The notes under the pieces: generated by a model
What the model was told of the DNA's origin: nothing
Databases searched by the model: none
The model's input: only the letters and a program-made list of their open reading frames with translations
Assembly: GCA_963580455.1 (NCBI GenBank)
Contig: OY756960.1
Span: forward strand, 10,416,001 to 10,480,000
Direction of reading: 5' to 3'
Length of the DNA stretch: 64,000 nt
Source of the DNA: Euonymus europaeus
Lineage: Eukaryota; Streptophyta; Magnoliopsida; Celastrales; Celastraceae
Shown: in pieces, positions 23,404 through 36,707 of the stretch
Position numbering within the stretch: the stretch's first letter is position 1
Layout of the letters: every line of letters begins with the position of its first letter
Position numbers and translations under genes: made by a program

Positions 23404-25640
23404 GATTATAACTTCCCAGATTATTTCGATTCCAAAACACCAACTTTCTTTGAAAAATGGGAAAAAACCGTTAAAAGCTCATCCATAGATAGAGTTGAGC
23501 AACTTCGGACCATGAAAGTTGCTTGGTGTACACTTTTTATTGTTCTTCTATGTCAAATTTTACGAGTATAACTTCCTAGATTATTTCGATTCCAAAACAC
23601 CAACTTTCTTTGAAAAATGGACAAAAATCGTTAAAAGCTCATCCATAGATAGAGTTTAGCAACTTCGGACCATAAAAGTTGCTCGGTGTACACTTTTTAT
23701 TGTTCTTCTATGTCAAATTTTACGAGTATAAGCTTCCTAGATTATTTTGATGCCAAAAGACCACCTTTCTTCGACAAATGAACAAAAACCGATAAAAGCT
23801 CCACCATAGATAGAATTGAGCAACTTCGGACCATAAAAGTTGCTCGGTGTACACTTTTTATTGTTCTTCTATGTCATATTTTACGAGTATAAGCTTCCTA
23901 GATTATTTTGATGCCAAAAGACCACCTTTCTTCGACAAATGAACAAAAACCGATAAAAGCTCCACCATAGATAGAAGTGAACAACTTCGGACCATCAAAG
24001 TTGCTCGGTGTACACTTTTTATTGTTCTTCTTTGTCAAATTTTATGAGTATAAGCTTCCTAGATTATTTCGATGCCGAAACACCAACTTTCTATGACAAA
24101 TGGATAAAAACCGGTAAAAGCTACTCCATAGATAGAGTTGAGCAACTTCGGACCATGAAAGTTGCTCGGTGTACACTTTATAGTGTTCTTCTATGTCAAA
24201 TTTTACGAGTATAACTTCCTAAATTATTTCGATTCCAAAACACCAACTTTCTATGCCAAATGGACAAAAACCGTTAAAGCTCCTCCATCGATAGAGTTGA
24301 GCAACTTCGGACCATGAAAGTTGCTCGATGTACACATTTTATTGTTCTTTTATGTCAAATTTTACAAGTATAACTTCGTAGATTATTTCGATGCCAAAAC
24401 ACTACATATCTATGCCAAATGGACAAAAACCGTTAAAAGCTCCTCCCTAGATGGAGTTGAACAACTTCGGACCATGAAAGTTGCTCGGTGTACACTTTTT
24501 ATTGTTCTTCTATGTCAAATTTTACGAGTATAACTTCCTAGATTATTTCGATTCCAAAACACCAACTTTCTTTGAAAAATGGGCAAAAACCGTTAAAAGC
24601 TCATCCATGGATAGAGTTTAGCAACTTCGGACCGTAAAAGTTGCTCGGTGTACACTTTTTATTGTTCTTCTATGTCAAATTTTACGAGTATAATCTTCCT
24701 AGATTATTTCGATGCCAAAAGACCACCTTTCTTCGACAAATGAACAAAAACCGATAAAAGCTCCACCATAGATAGAGTTGAGCAACTTCGGACCATCAAA
24801 GTAGCTCGGTGTACACATTTTATTATTCTTTTATGTCAAATTTTACGAGTATAACTTCCTAGATTATTTCGATGCCAAAACACCAACTTTCTATGTCAAT
24901 TGGACAAAACCGTTAAAAGCTCCTCCATAGATAGAGTTGAGCAACTTCGGACCATCAATGTTGCTCGGTGTACACTTTTTATTGTTCTTCTATGTCATAT
25001 TTTACGAGTATAAGCTTCCTATATTATTTTGATGCCAAAAGACCACCTTTCATCGACAAATGAACAAAAACCGATAAAAGCTCCACCATAGATAGAAGTG
25101 AACAACTTCGGACCATCAAAGTTGCTAGGTGTACACTTTTTATTGTTCTTCTTTGTCAAATTTTATGAGTATAAGCTTCCTAGATTATTTCGATGCCGAA
25201 ACACCAACTTTCTATGACAAATGGATAAAAACCGGTAAAAGCTACTCCATAGATAGAGTTGAGCAACTTCGGACCATGAAAGTTGCTCGGTGTACACATT
25301 TTATAGTTCTTTTATGTCAAATTTTACGAGTATAACTTCGTAGATTATTTCGATGCCAAAACACTACATATCTATGCCAAATGGACAAAAACCGTTAAAA
25401 GCTCCTCCCTAGATGGAGTTGAGCAACTTCGGACCATGAAAGTTGCTCGGTGTACACTTTTTATTGTTCTTCTATGTCAAATTTTACGAGTATAACTTCC
25501 TAGATTATTTCGATTCTAAAACACCAACTTTCTTTGAAAAATGGGCAAAAACCGTTAAAAGCTCATCCATGGATAGAGTTTAGCAACTTCGGACCATAAA
25601 AGTTGCTCGGTGTACACTTTTTATTGTTCTTCTATGTCGA
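23404..25640 (+). repeat. 15-monomer HOR, copy 2, cut at the end
   Basis: Repeats 20999-23236 at +2405 for 14 monomers. Where copy 1 has B, copy 2 runs into B2 (tatgtcgaattt, gagtataatcttcc) and from there into the 962-bp array. Confidence 0.82.
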
Positions 25641-26128
25641 ATTTTACGAGTATAATCTTCCTAGATTATTTCGATGCCAAAAGACCACCTTTCTTCGACA
25701 AATGAACAAAAACCGATAAAAGCTCCACCATAGATAGAGTTGAGCAACTTCGGACCATCAAAGTAGCTCGGTGTACACATTTTATTATTCTTTTATGTCA
25801 AATTTTACGAGTATAACTTCCTAGATTATTTCGATGCCAAAACACCAACTTTCTATGTCAATTGGACAAAATCGTTAAAAGCTCCTCCATAGATAGAGTT
25901 GAGCAACTTCGGACCATCAATGTTGCTCGGTGTACACTTTTTATTGTTCTTCTATGTCATATTTTACGAGTATAAGCTTCGTAGATTATTTTGATGCCAA
26001 AAGACCACCTTTCTTCGACAAATGAACAAAAACCGATAAAAGCTCCACCATAGATAGAAGTGAACAACTTCGGACCATCAAAGTTGCTAGGTGTACACTT
26101 TTTATTGTTCTTCTTTGTCAAATTTTAT
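25167..26128 (+). repeat. 6-monomer HOR (962 bp), copy 1
   Basis: Order F' E A' B2 J B. Marks at the variable sites: gatggag in E, gctcggtg in B2, aaaatcg in J, and cttcgtag at the start of B, which is unique to this copy. Confidence 0.9.
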
Positions 26129-27090
26129 GAGTATAAGCTTCCTAGATTATTTCGATGCCGAAACACCAACTTTCTATGACAAATGGATAAAAACCGGTAA
26201 AAGCTACTCCATAGATAGAGTTGAGCAACTTCGGACCATGAAAGTTGCTCGGTGTACACATTTTATAGTTCTTTTATGTCAAATTTTACGAGTATAACTT
26301 CGTAGATTATTTCGATGCCAAAACACTACATATCTATGCCAAATGGACAAAAACCGTTAAAAGCTCCTCCCTAGATGGAGTTGAGCAACTTCGGACCATG
26401 AAAGTTGCTCGGTGTACACTTTTTATTGTTCTTCTATGTCAAATTTTACGAGTATAACTTCCTAGATTATTTCGATTCTAAAACACCAACTTTCTTTGAA
26501 AAATGGGCAAAAACCGTTAAAAGTTCATCCATGGATAGAGTTTAGCAACTTCGGACCATAAAAGTTGCTCGGTGTACACTTTTTATTGTTCTTCTATGTC
26601 GAATTTTACGAGTATAATCTTCCTAGATTATTTCGATGCCAAAAGACCACCTTTCTTCGACAAATGAACAAAAACCGATAAAAGCTCCACCATAGATAGA
26701 GTTGAGCAACTTCGGACCATCAAAGTAGCTCGGTGTACACATTTTATTATTCTTTTATGTCAAATTTTACGAGTATAACTTCCTAGATTATTTCGATGCC
26801 AAAACACCAACTTTCTATGTCAATTGGACAAAACCGTTAAAAGCTCCTCCATAGATAGAGTTGAGCAACTTCGGACCATCAATGTTGCTCGGTGTACACT
26901 TTTTATTGTTCTTCTATGTCATATTTTACGAGTATAAGCTTCCTAGATTATTTTGATGCCAAAAGACCACCTTTCTTCGACAAATGAACAAAAACCGATA
27001 AAAGCTCCACCATAGATAGAAGTGAACAACTTCGGACCATCAAAGTTGCTAGGTGTACACTTTTTATTGTTCTTCTTTGTCAAATTTTAT
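26129..27090 (+). repeat. 6-monomer HOR (962 bp), copy 2
   Basis: Same order. Marks: gatggag, gctcggtg, aaaaccg, plus a private agttcatcc in A'. Confidence 0.9.
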
Positions 27091-28052
27091 GAGTATAAGC
27101 TTCCTAGATTATTTCGATGCCGAAACACCAACTTTCTATGACAAATGGATAAAAACCGGTAAAAGCTACTCCATAGATAGAGTTGAGCAACTTCGGACCA
27201 TGAAAGTTGCTCGGTGTACACATTTTATAGTTCTTTTATGTCAAATTTTACGAGTATAACTTCGTAGATTATTTCGATGCCAAAACACTACATATCTATG
27301 CCAAATGGACAAAAACCGTTAAAAGCTCCTCCCTAGATGTAGTTGAGCAACTTCGGACCATGAAAGTTGCTCGGTGTACACTTTTTATTGTTCTTCTATG
27401 TCAAATTTTACGAGTATAACTTCCTAGATTATTTCGATTCTAAAACACCAACTTTCTTTGAAAAATGGGCAAAAACCGTTAAAAGCTCATCCATGGATAG
27501 AGTTTAGCAACTTCGGACCATAAAAGTTGCTCGGTGTACACTTTTTATTGTTCTTCTATGTCGAATTTTACGAGTATAATCTTCCTAGATTATTTCGATG
27601 CCAAAAGACCACCTTTCTTCGACAAATGAACAAAAACCGATAAAAGCTCCACCATAGATAGAGTTGAGCAACTTCGGACCATCAAAGTAGCTCAGTGTAC
27701 ACATTTTATTATTCTTTTATGTCAAATTTTACGAGTATAACTTCCTAGATTATTTCGATGCCAAAACACCAACTTTCTATGTCAATTGGACAAAATCGTT
27801 AAAAGCTCCTCCATAGATAGAGTTGAGCAACTTCGGACCATCAATGTTGCTCGGTGTACACTTTTTATTGTTCTTCTATGTCATATTTTACGAGTATAAG
27901 CTTCCTAGATTATTTTGATGCCAAAAGACCACCTTTCTTCGACAAATGAACAAAAACCGATAAAAGCTCCACCATAGATAGAAGTGAACAACTTCGGACC
28001 ATCAAAGTTGCTAGGTGTACACTTTTTATTGTTCTTCTTTGTCAAATTTTAT
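27091..28052 (+). repeat. 6-monomer HOR (962 bp), copy 3
   Basis: Marks: gatgtag in E, gctcagtg in B2, aaaatcg in J. All three are shared with copy 5. Confidence 0.9.
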
Positions 28053-29014
28053 GAGTATAAGCTTCCTAGATTATTTCGATGCCGAAACACCAACTTTCTA
28101 TGACAAATGGATAAAAACCGGTAAAAGCTACTCCATAGATAGAGTTGAGCAACTTCGGACCATGAAAGTTGCTCGGTGTACACATTTTATAGTTCTTTTA
28201 TGTCAAATTTTACGAGTATAACTTCGTAGATTATTTCGATGCCAAAACACTACATATCTATGCCAAATGGACAAAAACCGTTAAAAGCTCCTCCCTAGAT
28301 GGAGTTGAGCAACTTCGGACCATGAAAGTTGCTCGGTGTACACTTTTTATTGTTCTTCTATGTCAAATTTTACGAGTATAACTTCCTAGATTATTTCGAT
28401 TCTAAAACACCAACTTTCTTTGAAAAATGGGCAAAAACCGTTAAAAGCTCATCCATGGATAGAGTTTAGCAACTTCGGACCATAAAAGTTGCTCGGTGTA
28501 CACTTTTTATTGTTCTTCTATGTCGAATTTTACGAGTATAATCTTCCTAGATTATTTCGATGCCAAAAGACCACCTTTCTTCGACAAATGAACAAAAACC
28601 GATAAAAGCTCCACCATAGATAGAGTTGAGCAACTTCGGACCATCAAAGTAGCTCGGTGTACACATTTTATTATTCTTTTATGTCAAATTTTACGAGTAT
28701 AACTTCCTAGATTATTTCGATGCCAAAACACCAACTTTCTATGTCAATTGGACAAAACCGTTAAAAGCTCCTCCATAGATAGAGTTGAGCAACTTCGGAC
28801 CATCAATGTTGCTCGGTGTACACTTTTTATTGTTCTTCTATGTCATATTTTACGAGTATAAGCTTCCTAGATTATTTTGATGCCAAAAGACCACCTTTCT
28901 TCGACAAATGAACAAAAACCGATAAAAGCTCCACCATAGATAGAAGTGAACAACTTCGGACCATCAAAGTTGCTAGGTGTACACTTTTTATTGTTCTTCT
29001 TTGTCAAATTTTAT
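28053..29014 (+). repeat. 6-monomer HOR (962 bp), copy 4
   Basis: Marks: gatggag, gctcggtg, aaaaccg. Confidence 0.9.
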
Positions 29015-29976
29015 GAGTATAAGCTTCCTAGATTATTTCGATGCCGAAACACCAACTTTCTATGACAAATGGATAAAAACCGGTAAAAGCTACTCCATAG
29101 ATAGAGTTGAGCAACTTCGGACCATGAAAGTTGCTCGGTGTACACATTTTATAGTTCTTTTATGTCAAATTTTACGAGTATAACTTCGTAGATTATTTCG
29201 ATGCCAAAACACTACATATCTATGCCAAATGGACAAAAACCGTTAAAAGCTCCTCCCTAGATGTAGTTGAGCAACTTCGGACCATGAAAGTTGCTCGGTG
29301 TACACTTTTTATTGTTCTTCTATGTCAAATTTTACGAGTATAACTTCCTAGATTATTTCGATTCTAAAACACCAACTTTCTTTGAAAAATGGGCAAAAAC
29401 CGTTAAAAGCTCATCCATGGATAGAGTTTAGCAACTTCGGACCATAAAAGTTGCTCGGTGTACACTTTTTATTGTTCTTCTATGTCGAATTTTACGAGTA
29501 TAATCTTCCTAGATTATTTCGATGCCAAAAGACCACCTTTCTTCGACAAATGAACAAAAACCGATAAAAGCTCCACCATAGATAGAGTTGAGCAACTTCG
29601 GACCATCAAAGTAGCTCAGTGTACACATTTTATTATTCTTTTATGTCAAATTTTACGAGTATAACTTCCTAGATTATTTCGATGCCAAAACACCAACTTT
29701 CTATGTCAATTGGACAAAATCGTTAAAAGCTCCTCCATAGATAGAGTTGAGCAACTTCGGACCATCAATGTTGCTCGGTGTACACTTTTTATTGTTCTTC
29801 TATGTCATATTTTACGAGTATAAGCTTCCTAGATTATTTTGATGCCAAAAGACCACCTTTCTTCGACAAATGAACAAAAACCGATAAAAGCTCCACCATA
29901 GATAGAAGTGAACAACTTCGGACCATCAAAGTTGCTAGGTGTACACTTTTTATTGTTCTTCTTTGTCAAATTTTAT
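29015..29976 (+). repeat. 6-monomer HOR (962 bp), copy 5
   Basis: Marks: gatgtag, gctcagtg, aaaatcg, identical to copy 3 at offset 1924. Confidence 0.9.
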
Positions 29977-30939
29977 GAGTATAAGCTTCCTAGATTATTT
30001 CGATGCCGAAACACCAACTTTCTATGACAAATGGATAAAAACCGGTAAAAGCTACTCCATAGATAGAGTTGAGCAACTTCGGACCATGAAAGTTGCTCGG
30101 TGTACACATTTTATAGTTCTTTTATGTCAAATTTTACGAGTATAACTTCGTAGATTATTTCGATGCCAAAACACTACATATCTATGCCAAATGGACAAAA
30201 ACCGTTAAAAGCTCCTCCCTAGATGGAGTTGAGCAACTTCGGACCATGAAAGTTGCTCGGTGTACACTTTTTATTGTTCTTCTATGTCAAATTTTACGAG
30301 TATAACTTCCTAGATTATTTCGATTCTAAAACACCAACTTTCTTTGAAAAATGGGCAAAAACCGTTAAAAGCTCATCCATGGATAGAGTTTAGCAACTTC
30401 GGACCATAAAAGTTGCTCGGTGTACACTTTTTATTGTTCTTCTATGTCGAATTTTACGAGTATAATCTTCCTAGATTATTTCGATGCCAAAAGACCACCT
30501 TTCTTCGACAAATGAACAAAAACCGATAAAAGCTCCACCATAGATAGAGTTGAGCAACTTCGGACCATCAAAGTAGCTCGGTGTACACATTTTATTATTC
30601 TTTTATGTCAAATTTTACGAGTATAACTTCCTAGATTATTTTGATGCCAAAAGACCACCTTTCTTCGACAAATGAACAAAAACCGATAAAAGCTCCACCA
30701 TAGATAGAAGTGAACAACTTCGGACCATCAAAGTTGCTCGGTGTACACTTTTTATTGTTCTTCTATGTCATATTTTACGAGTATAAGCTTCCTAGATTAT
30801 TTTGATGCCAAAAGACCACCTTTCTTCGACAAATGAACAAAAACCGATAAAAGCTCCACCATAGATAGAAGTGAACAACTTCGGACCATCAAAGTTGCTC
30901 GGTGTACACTTTTTATTGTTCTTCTTTGTCAAATTTTAT
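29977..30939 (+). repeat. 6-monomer HOR, copy 6, altered end (963 bp)
   Basis: F' E A' B2 as copy 4, but J is replaced by a J/B hybrid at 30619-30778, followed by B. The array stops here. Confidence 0.87.
30619..30778 (+). repeat. Hybrid monomer J/B
   Basis: The start gagtataacttcc is J-like; from ttattttgatgcc on it is class B, with the agaagtgaacaac ending. The switch lies within the shared ctagattatt stretch, about 15 bases into the monomer. Confidence 0.78.
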
Positions 30940-32540
30940 GAGTATAAGCTTCCTAGATTATTTCGATGCCGAAACACCAACTTTCTATGACAAATGGATA
31001 AAAACCGGTAAAAGCTACTCCATAGATAGAGTTGAGCAACTTCGGACCATGAAAGTTGCTCGGTGTACACTTTATAGTGTTCTTCTATGTCAAATTTTAC
31101 GAGTATAACTTCCTAAATTATTTCGATTCCAAAACACCAACTTTCTATGCCAAATGGACAAAAACCGTTAAAGCTCCTCCATCGATAGAGTTGAGCAACT
31201 TCGGACCATGAAAGTTGCTCGGTGTACACATTTTATTGTTCTTCTATGTCAAATTTTACGAGTATAATCTTCCTAGATTATTTCGATGCCAAAAGACCAC
31301 CTTTCTTCGACAAATGAACAAAAACCGATAAAAGCTCCACCATAGATAGAGTTGAGCAACTTCGGACCATCAAAGTAGCTCGGTGTACACATTTTATTAT
31401 TCTTTTATGTCAAATTTTACGAGTATAACTTCCTAGATTATTTCGATGCCAAAACACCAACTTTCTATGTCAATTGGACAAAACCGTTAAAAGCTCCTCC
31501 ATAGATAGAGTTGAGCAACTTCGGACCATCAATGTTGCTCGGTGTACACTTTTTATTGTTCTTCTATGTCAAATTTTACGTGTATAAGCTTCCTAGATTA
31601 TTTCGATTCCAAAACACCAACTTTCTATGCCAAATGGACAAAAACCGTTAAAGCTCCTCCATAGATAGAGTTGAGCAACTTCGGACCATGAAAGTTGCTC
31701 GGTGTACACTTTTTATTGTTCTTATATGTCAAATTTTACGAGTATAACTTCCTAGATTATTTCGATTCCAAAACACCAACTTTCTTTGAAAAATGGACAA
31801 AAACCGTTAAAAGCTCATCCATAGATAGAGTTTAGCAACTTCGGACCATCAAAGTTGCTCGGTGTACACATTTTATTGTTCTTTTATGTCAAATTTTACG
31901 AGTATAACTTCCTAGATTATTTCGATTCCAAAACACCAACTTTCTTTGAAAAATGGGCAAAAACCGTTAAAAGCTCATCCATAGATAGAGTTGAGCAACT
32001 TCGGACCATGAAAGTTGCTTGGTGTACACTTTTTATTGTTCTTCTATGTCAAATTTTACGAGTATAACTTCCTAGATTATTTCGATTCCAAAACACCAAC
32101 TTTCTTTGAAAAATGGACAAAAATCGTTAAAAGCTCATCCATAGATAGAGTTTAGCAACTTCGGACCATAAAAGTTGCTCGGTGTACACTTTTTATTGTT
32201 CTTCTATGTCAAATTTTACTAGTATAAGCTTCCTAGATTATTTTGATGCCAAAAGACCACCTTTCTTCGACAAATGAACAAAAACCGATAAAAGCTCCAC
32301 CATAGATAGAATTGAGCAATTTCGGACTATCAAAGTTGCTCGGTGTACACATTTTATTGTTCTTTTATGTCAAATTTTACGAGTATAACTTCCTAGATTA
32401 TTTCGATTCCAAAACACCAACTTTCTATGAAAAATGGACAAAAACCGTTAAAAGCTCATCCATAGATAGAGTTGAGCAACTTCGGACCATCAATGTTGCT
32501 CGGTGTACACTTTTTATTGTTCTTCTATGTCAAATTTTAC
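30940..32540 (+). repeat. Mixed run F' H B2 J L A A2 A B C
   Basis: Ten monomers (1601 bp) linking the 962-bp array to the 1282-bp array. F' is the ccggtaaaag type of the preceding array. The B-to-C part leads into D as in the 14-mer. No gene or unique sequence is present. Confidence 0.75.
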
Positions 32541-33822
32541 GTTTATAAGCTTCCTAGATTACTTCGATGCAAAAACAGCTCATATCTATGACAAATGGAC
32601 AAAAACCGTTAAAAGCCCCTCCATAGATAGAGTTGAGAAAATTCGGACCATGAAAGTTGCTCGGTGTACACTTTTTATTGTTCTTCTATGTCAAATTTTA
32701 CGAGTATAAGCTTCGTAGATTATTTCGATGCCAAAACACTACATATCTATGCCAAATGGACAAAAACCGTTAAAAGCTCCTCCCTAGATGGAGTTGAGCA
32801 ACTTCGGACCACGAAAGTTGCTCAGTGTACACTTTTTATTGTTCTTTTATTTCAAATTTTACGAGTATAAGCTTCCTATATTATTTCGATGCCGAAACAC
32901 AAACTTTCTATGACAAATGGATAAAAACCGTTTAAAGCTCCTCCATAGATAGAGTTGAGCAACTTCGGACCATGAAAGTTGCTCGGTGTACACTTTTTAG
33001 TGTTCTTCTATGTCAAATTTTACGAGTATAACTTCCTAAATTATTTCGATTCCAAAACACCAACTTTCTATGCCAAATGGACAAAAACCGTTAAAGCTCC
33101 TCCATAGATAGAGTTGAGCAACTTCGGACCATGAAAGTTGCTCGGTGTACACATTTTATTGTTCTTTTATGTCAAATTTTACGTGTATAACTTCGTAGAT
33201 TATTTCGATGCCAAAACACTACATATCTATGCCAAATGGACAAAAACCGTTAAAAGCTCCTCCCTAGATGGAGTTGAGCAACTTCGGACCATGAAAGTTG
33301 CTTGGTGTACACTTATTATTGTTCTTCTATGTCAAATTTTATGAGTATAACTTCCTAGATTATTTCGATTCCAAAACACCAACTTTCTTTGAAAAATGGG
33401 CAAAAACCGTTAAAAGCTCATCCATGGATAGAGTTTAGCAACTTCGGACCATAAAAGTTGCTCGGTGTACACTTTTTATTGTTCTTCTATGTCAAATTTT
33501 ACGAGTATAATCCTCCTAGATTATTTCGATGCCAAAAGACCACCTTTCTTCGACAAATGAACAAAAACCGATAAAAGCTCCACCATAGATAGAGTTGAGC
33601 AACTTCGGACCATCAAAGTAGCTCGGTGTACACATTTTATTATTCTTTTATGTCAAATTTTACGAGTATAACTTCCTAGATTATTTCGATGCCAAAACAC
33701 CAACTTTCTATGTCAATTGGACAAAACCGTTAAAAGCTCCTCCATAGATAGAGTTGAGCAACTTCGGACCATCAATATTGCTCGGTGTACACTTTTTATT
33801 GTTCTTCTATGTCAAATTTTAC
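32541..33822 (+). repeat. 8-monomer HOR (1282 bp), copy 1
   Basis: Order D E F H E A' B2 J. D has aaaaacagctcatatc, and E has ggaccacgaaag. It starts gtttataagc where copy 2 has gtgtataagc. Confidence 0.86.
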
Positions 33823-35104
33823 GTGTATAAGCTTCCTAGATTACTTCGATGCAAAAACAGCTCATATCTATGACAAATGGACAAAAACCGTTAAAAGCCC
33901 CTCCATAGATAGAGTTGAGAAAATTCGGACCATGAAAGTTGCTCGGTGTACACTTTTTATTGTTCTTCTATGTCAAATTTTACGAGTATAAGCTTCGTAG
34001 ATTATTTCGATGCCAAAACACTACATATCTATGCCAAATGGACAAAAACCGTTAAAAGCTCCTCCCTAGATGGAGTTGAGCAACTTCGGACCACGAAAGT
34101 TGCTCAGTGTACACTTTTTATTGTTCTTTTATTTCAAATTTTACGAGTATAAGCTTCCTAGATAATTTCGATGCCGAAACACCAACTTTCTATGACAAAT
34201 GGATAAAAACCGTTAAAAGCTCCTCCATAGATAGAGTTGAGCAACTTCGGACCATGAAAGTTGCTCGGTGTACACTTTTTAGTGTTCTTCTATGTCAAAT
34301 TTTACGAGTATAACTTCCTAAATTATTTCGATTCCAAAACACCAACTTTCTATGCCAAATGGACAAAAACCGTTAAAGCTCCTCCATAGATAGAGTTGAG
34401 CAACTTCGGACCATGAAAGTTGCTCGGTGTACACATTTTATTGTTCTTTTATGTCAAATTTTACGTGTATAACTTCGTAGATTATTTCGATGCCAAAACA
34501 CTACATATCTATGCCAAATGGACAAAAACCGTTAAAAGCTCCTCCCTAGATGGAGTTGAGCAACTTCGGACCATGAAAGTTGCTCGGTGTACACTTATTA
34601 TTGTTCTTCTATGTCAAATTTTACGAGTATAACTTCCTAGATTATTTCGATTCCAAAACACCAACTTTCTTTGAAAAATGGGCAAAAACCGTTAAAAGCT
34701 CATCCATGGATAGAGTTTAGCAACTTCGGACCATAAAAGTTGCTCGGTGTACACTTTTTATTGTTCTTCTATGTCAAATTTTACGAGTAGAATCCTCCTA
34801 GATTATTTCGATGCCAAAAGACCACCTTTCTTCGACAAATGAACAAAAACCGATAAAAGCTCCACCATAGATAGAGTTGAGCAACTTCGGACCATCAAAG
34901 TAGCTCGGTGTACACATTTTATTATTCTTTTATGTCAAATTTTACGAGTATAACTTCCTAGATTATTTCGATGCCAAAACACCAACTTTCTATGTCAATT
35001 GGACAAAACCGTTAAAAGCTCCTCCATAGATAGAGTTGAGCAACTTCGGACCATCAATGTTGCTCGGTGTACACTTTTTATTGTTCTTCTATGTCAAATT
35101 TTAC
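33823..35104 (+). repeat. 8-monomer HOR (1282 bp), copy 2
   Basis: Same order and private marks as copy 1 (aaaaacagctc, ggaccacgaaag, gtacacttatta, tcctcctag). A few single-base differences separate them. Confidence 0.86.
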
Positions 35105-35424
35105 GTGTATAAGCTTCCTAGATTATTTCGATTCCAAAACACCAACTTTCTATGCCAAATGGACAAAAACCGTTAAAGCTCCTCCATAGATAGAGTTGAG
35201 CAACTTCGGGCCATGAAAGTTGCTCGGTGTACACTTTTTATTGTTCTTCTATGTCAAATTTTACGAGTATAACTTCCTAGATTATTTCGATTCCAAAACA
35301 CCAACTTTCTTTGAAAAATGGACAAAAACCGTTAAAAGCTCATCCATAGATAGAGTTTAGCAACTTCGGACCATAAAAGTTGCTCGGTGTACACTTTTTA
35401 TTGTTCTTCTATGTCAAATTTTAC
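35105..35424 (+). repeat. Monomers L and A between arrays
   Basis: Two ordinary monomers linking the 1282-bp HOR to the trimer array; L carries ttcgggcc for ttcggacc. Confidence 0.72.
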
Positions 35425-35905
35425 GAGTATAAGCTTCCTAGATTATTTTGATGCCAAAGGACCACCTTTCTTCGACAAATGAACAAAAACCGATAAAAGC
35501 TCCACCATAGATAGAGTTGAGCAACTTCGGACCATCAAAGTTGCTCGGTGTACACATTTTATTGTTCTTTTATGTCAAATTTTACGAGTATAACTTCCTA
35601 GATTATTTCGATTCCAAAACAACAACTTTCTTTGAAAAATGGGCAAAAACCGTTAAAAGCTCATCCATAGATAGAGTTGAGCAACTTCGGACCATGAAAG
35701 TTGCTCGGTGTACACTTTTTATTGTTCTTCTATGTCAAATTTTACGAGTATAACTTCCTAGATTATTTCGATTCCAAAACACCAACTTTCTTTGAAAAAT
35801 GGACAAAAACCGTTAAAAGCTCATCCATAGATAGAGTTTAGCAACTTCGGACCATAAAAGTTGCTCGGTGTACACTTTTTATTGTTCTTCTATGTCAAAT
35901 TTTAC
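35425..35905 (+). repeat. Trimer HOR (481 bp), copy 1
   Basis: Order B A2 A. A2 carries aaaacaacaac in place of aaaacaccaac, which is shared with copy 2. Confidence 0.87.
35586..35745 (+). repeat. Monomer class A2 (160 bp)
   Basis: Class A body with aaatgggc but with a gagttgagcaac stem and an accatgaaag loop instead of the A-type tttagcaac. Part of the 481-bp trimer B-A2-A and of the 15-mer at 21-25 kb. Confidence 0.75.
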
Positions 35906-36386
35906 GAGTATAAGCTTCCTAGATTATTGTGATGCCAAAAGACCACCTTTCTTCGACAAATGAACAAAAACCGATAAAAGCTCCACCATAGATAGAGTTG
36001 AGCAACTTCGGACCATCAAAGTTGCTCGGTGTACACATTTTATTGTTCTTTTATGTCAAATTTTACGAGTATAACTTCCTAGATTATTTCGATTCCAAAA
36101 CAACAACTTTCTTTGAAAAATGGGCAAAAACCGTTAAAAGCTCATCCATAGATAGAGTTGAGCAACTTCGGACCATGAAAGTTGCTTGGTGTACACTTTT
36201 TATTGTTCTTCTATGTCAAATTTTACGAGTATAACTTCCTAGATTATTTCGATTCCAAAACACCAACTTTCTTTGAAAAATGGACAAAAACCGTTAAAAG
36301 CTCATCCATAGATAGAGTTTAGCAACTTCGGACCATAAAAGTTGCTCGGTGTACACTTTTTATTGTTCTTCTATGTCAAATTTTAC
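35906..36386 (+). repeat. Trimer HOR (481 bp), copy 2
   Basis: Same order as copy 1 at +481 with the aaaacaacaac mark. B has ttattgtgatgcc and A2 ends gcttggtg (CG to TG). Confidence 0.87.
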
Positions 36387-36547
36387 GAGTATAAGCTTCC
36401 TAGATTATTTTGATGCCAAAAGACCACCTTTCTTCGACAAATGAACAAAAACCGTTAAAAGCTCATCCATAGATAGAGTTGAGCAACTTCGGACCATGAA
36501 AGTTGCTTGGTGTACACTTTTTATTGTTCTTCTATGTCAAATTTTAC
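36387..36547 (+). repeat. Hybrid monomer B/A2
   Basis: The 5' part is class B through cttcgacaaatgaacaaaaa. From ccgttaaaagctcatcc on it is A2, including gcttggtg. One monomer length has been lost relative to the two trimers before it, as expected from unequal exchange or deletion between B and A2. An ordinary A (36548-36707) follows. Confidence 0.8.
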
Positions 36548-36707
36548 GAGTATAACTTCCTAGATTATTTCGATTCCAAAACACCAACTTTCTTTGAAAA
36601 ATGGACAAAAACCGTTAAAAGCTCCTCCATAGATAGAGTTGAGCAACTTCGAACCATGAAAGTTGCTTGGTGTACAACCTTTATTGTTTTTCTACGTCAA
36701 ATTTTAC

